6,920 nt of DNA from an uncultured Leucothrix sp. (GTDB taxonomy: Bacteria > Pseudomonadota > Gammaproteobacteria > Thiotrichales > Thiotrichaceae), in assembly GCA_937923375.1 (NCBI GenBank), contig CALAJG010000052.1:1-6920 (forward strand), given 5' to 3'. Positions 6,398-6,920 of this stretch are shown in pieces. The notes beneath the pieces were generated by a model. The model was not told where the DNA came from. It worked only from the letters and a program-made list of their open reading frames with translations, and made no database searches. The translations under genes were made by a program, and so were the position numbers. Numbering within the stretch: position 1 is the stretch's first letter; each line of letters starts with the position of its first letter.

Positions 6398-6920
6398 TTA
6401 TGACTTCCCGTGCTCCGCAAGATCTAACCAAGTAGAAACAACGGTATCCGGATTAAGCGATACGCTATCGATGCCCTGGTCCATAAGCCATTCGGCTAGG
6501 TCAGCGTGATCGGATGGCCCCTGCCCACAAATACCAACGTACTTGCCCTGCTTCCGACAGGCTTCGATTGCCATCTTGAGCATCGCTTTTACAGCGGGGT
6601 TACGTTCATCAAACGCATCGGCAACTAAAGCAGAGTCACGATCTAAGCCTAGTGTTAGCTGAGTCATATCGTTGGAACCGATAGAGAAGCCATCGAAGTA
6701 CTCAAGGAACTGCTCCGCTAAAACAGCGTTGGAAGGTAGTTCGCACATCATGATGTGGCGTAGGCCATTTTCTCCACGACCAAGACCATTTGCAGCTAAT
6801 AGCTCAGTCACTGACTGTGCTTCTTCCAGCGTTCTTACAAAAGGAACCATCACTTCAACATTATCAAAGCCCATATCATTACGCACACGTTTAATGGCTT
6901 CGCACTCCATTTCAAAGCAG
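6398..6920 (-). CDS. ppsA: Phosphoenolpyruvate synthase, C-terminal part (5' end cut by window)
   Basis: This enzyme makes PEP from pyruvate and ATP, giving AMP and phosphate, for gluconeogenesis; it acts in the cytoplasm. Only the last 174 codons or so of an enzyme of about 790 residues are present. The frame stays open to the window edge (C-F-E precede the Met at 6908-6910), so the start lies outside. What remains is the end of the PEP/pyruvate-binding TIM-barrel domain. Counting from that Met, NVEVMVPFVRT is at 17-27, MCELPSNAVLAEQF at 55-68 and DGFSIGSNDMTQLTLGLDRD at 73-92. GICGQGPSDH at 126-135 includes the catalytic proton-donor Cys128 (codon 6527-6529), and SVSLNPDTV is near the end. 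This pattern separates PpsA from pyruvate phosphate dikinase and from PTS enzyme I. It converges on aat with the 79-nt stem-loop between them. Confidence 0.95.
   Translation of the reverse strand, partial: CFEMECEAIKRVRNDMGFDNVEVMVPFVRTLEEAQSVTELLAANGLGRGENGLRHIMMCELPSNAVLAEQFLEYFDGFSIGSNDMTQLTLGLDRDSALVADAFDERNPAVKAMLKMAIEACRKQGKYVGICGQGPSDHADLAEWLMDQGIDSVSLNPDTVVSTWLDLAEHGKS

Noticed and set aside
6341..6410. Direct repeat GACTTCCCG at 6341-6349 and 6402-6410
   Set aside because: Nine bases only, and the second copy encodes the last residues of PpsA; not positioned as a target-site duplication of the stem-loop.
6196..6509. Short open frames on both strands through the 79-nt stem-loop (6196-6420 - and 6321-6509 +)
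   Set aside because: They arise because the stem-loop lacks stops in those frames; they overlap aat or ppsA coding sequence and lack start signals. The Shine-Dalgarno-like run in the loop is not followed by a usable start.

Overview
This window is ordinary chromosomal housekeeping DNA from a bacterium, most likely a gammaproteobacterium of moderate-to-low GC content. The evidence is the set ftsK-lolA next to trxB-aat, which from memory is a recurring neighbourhood in this class (for example in Pseudomonas), together with a gammaproteobacterial-type LolA, an Aat with the GESMFS core, and a PpsA closely resembling the enterobacterial enzyme. I cannot name the genus from the sequence. No phage, plasmid, CRISPR, tRNA or rRNA gene is visible.

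Layout from left to right. The 3' part of a PLP-dependent aminotransferase gene (+ strand, cut by the window edge) ends at 943. A perfect 10-bp stem hairpin at 950-973 lies between it and the convergent lolA, and probably terminates transcription from both sides. On the - strand, ftsK (TTG start at 4352) and lolA are 15 bp apart and look like an ftsK-lolA operon. A 215-bp intergenic region (4353-4567) separates them from the divergent trxB-aat pair on the + strand, whose genes are 27 bp apart. A 90-bp convergent gap (6308-6397) follows, almost filled by a 79-nt imperfect inverted repeat (6312-6390). The window ends in the 3' part of ppsA on the - strand, cut by the right edge.

Functionally, the central genes serve general cell maintenance. 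FtsK couples cell division to chromosome segregation. LolA carries lipoproteins across the periplasm to the outer membrane. TrxB keeps thioredoxin reduced. Aat adds Leu or Phe to proteins for N-degron turnover. PpsA makes phosphoenolpyruvate from pyruvate in gluconeogenesis. The flanking aminotransferase and ppsA are not the neighbours I would expect if the cluster were intact (rarA beyond lolA, and ate/infA beyond aat), so this central block appears to have been rearranged at both ends.

I found no convincing undescribed multi-gene system. The item most worth a second look is the 79-nt stem-loop between aat and ppsA. Its G-T pairs suggest it folds best as RNA read in the aat direction, it carries a paired Shine-Dalgarno-like sequence with no gene behind it, and it could be a dispersed (MITE/REP-like) element.
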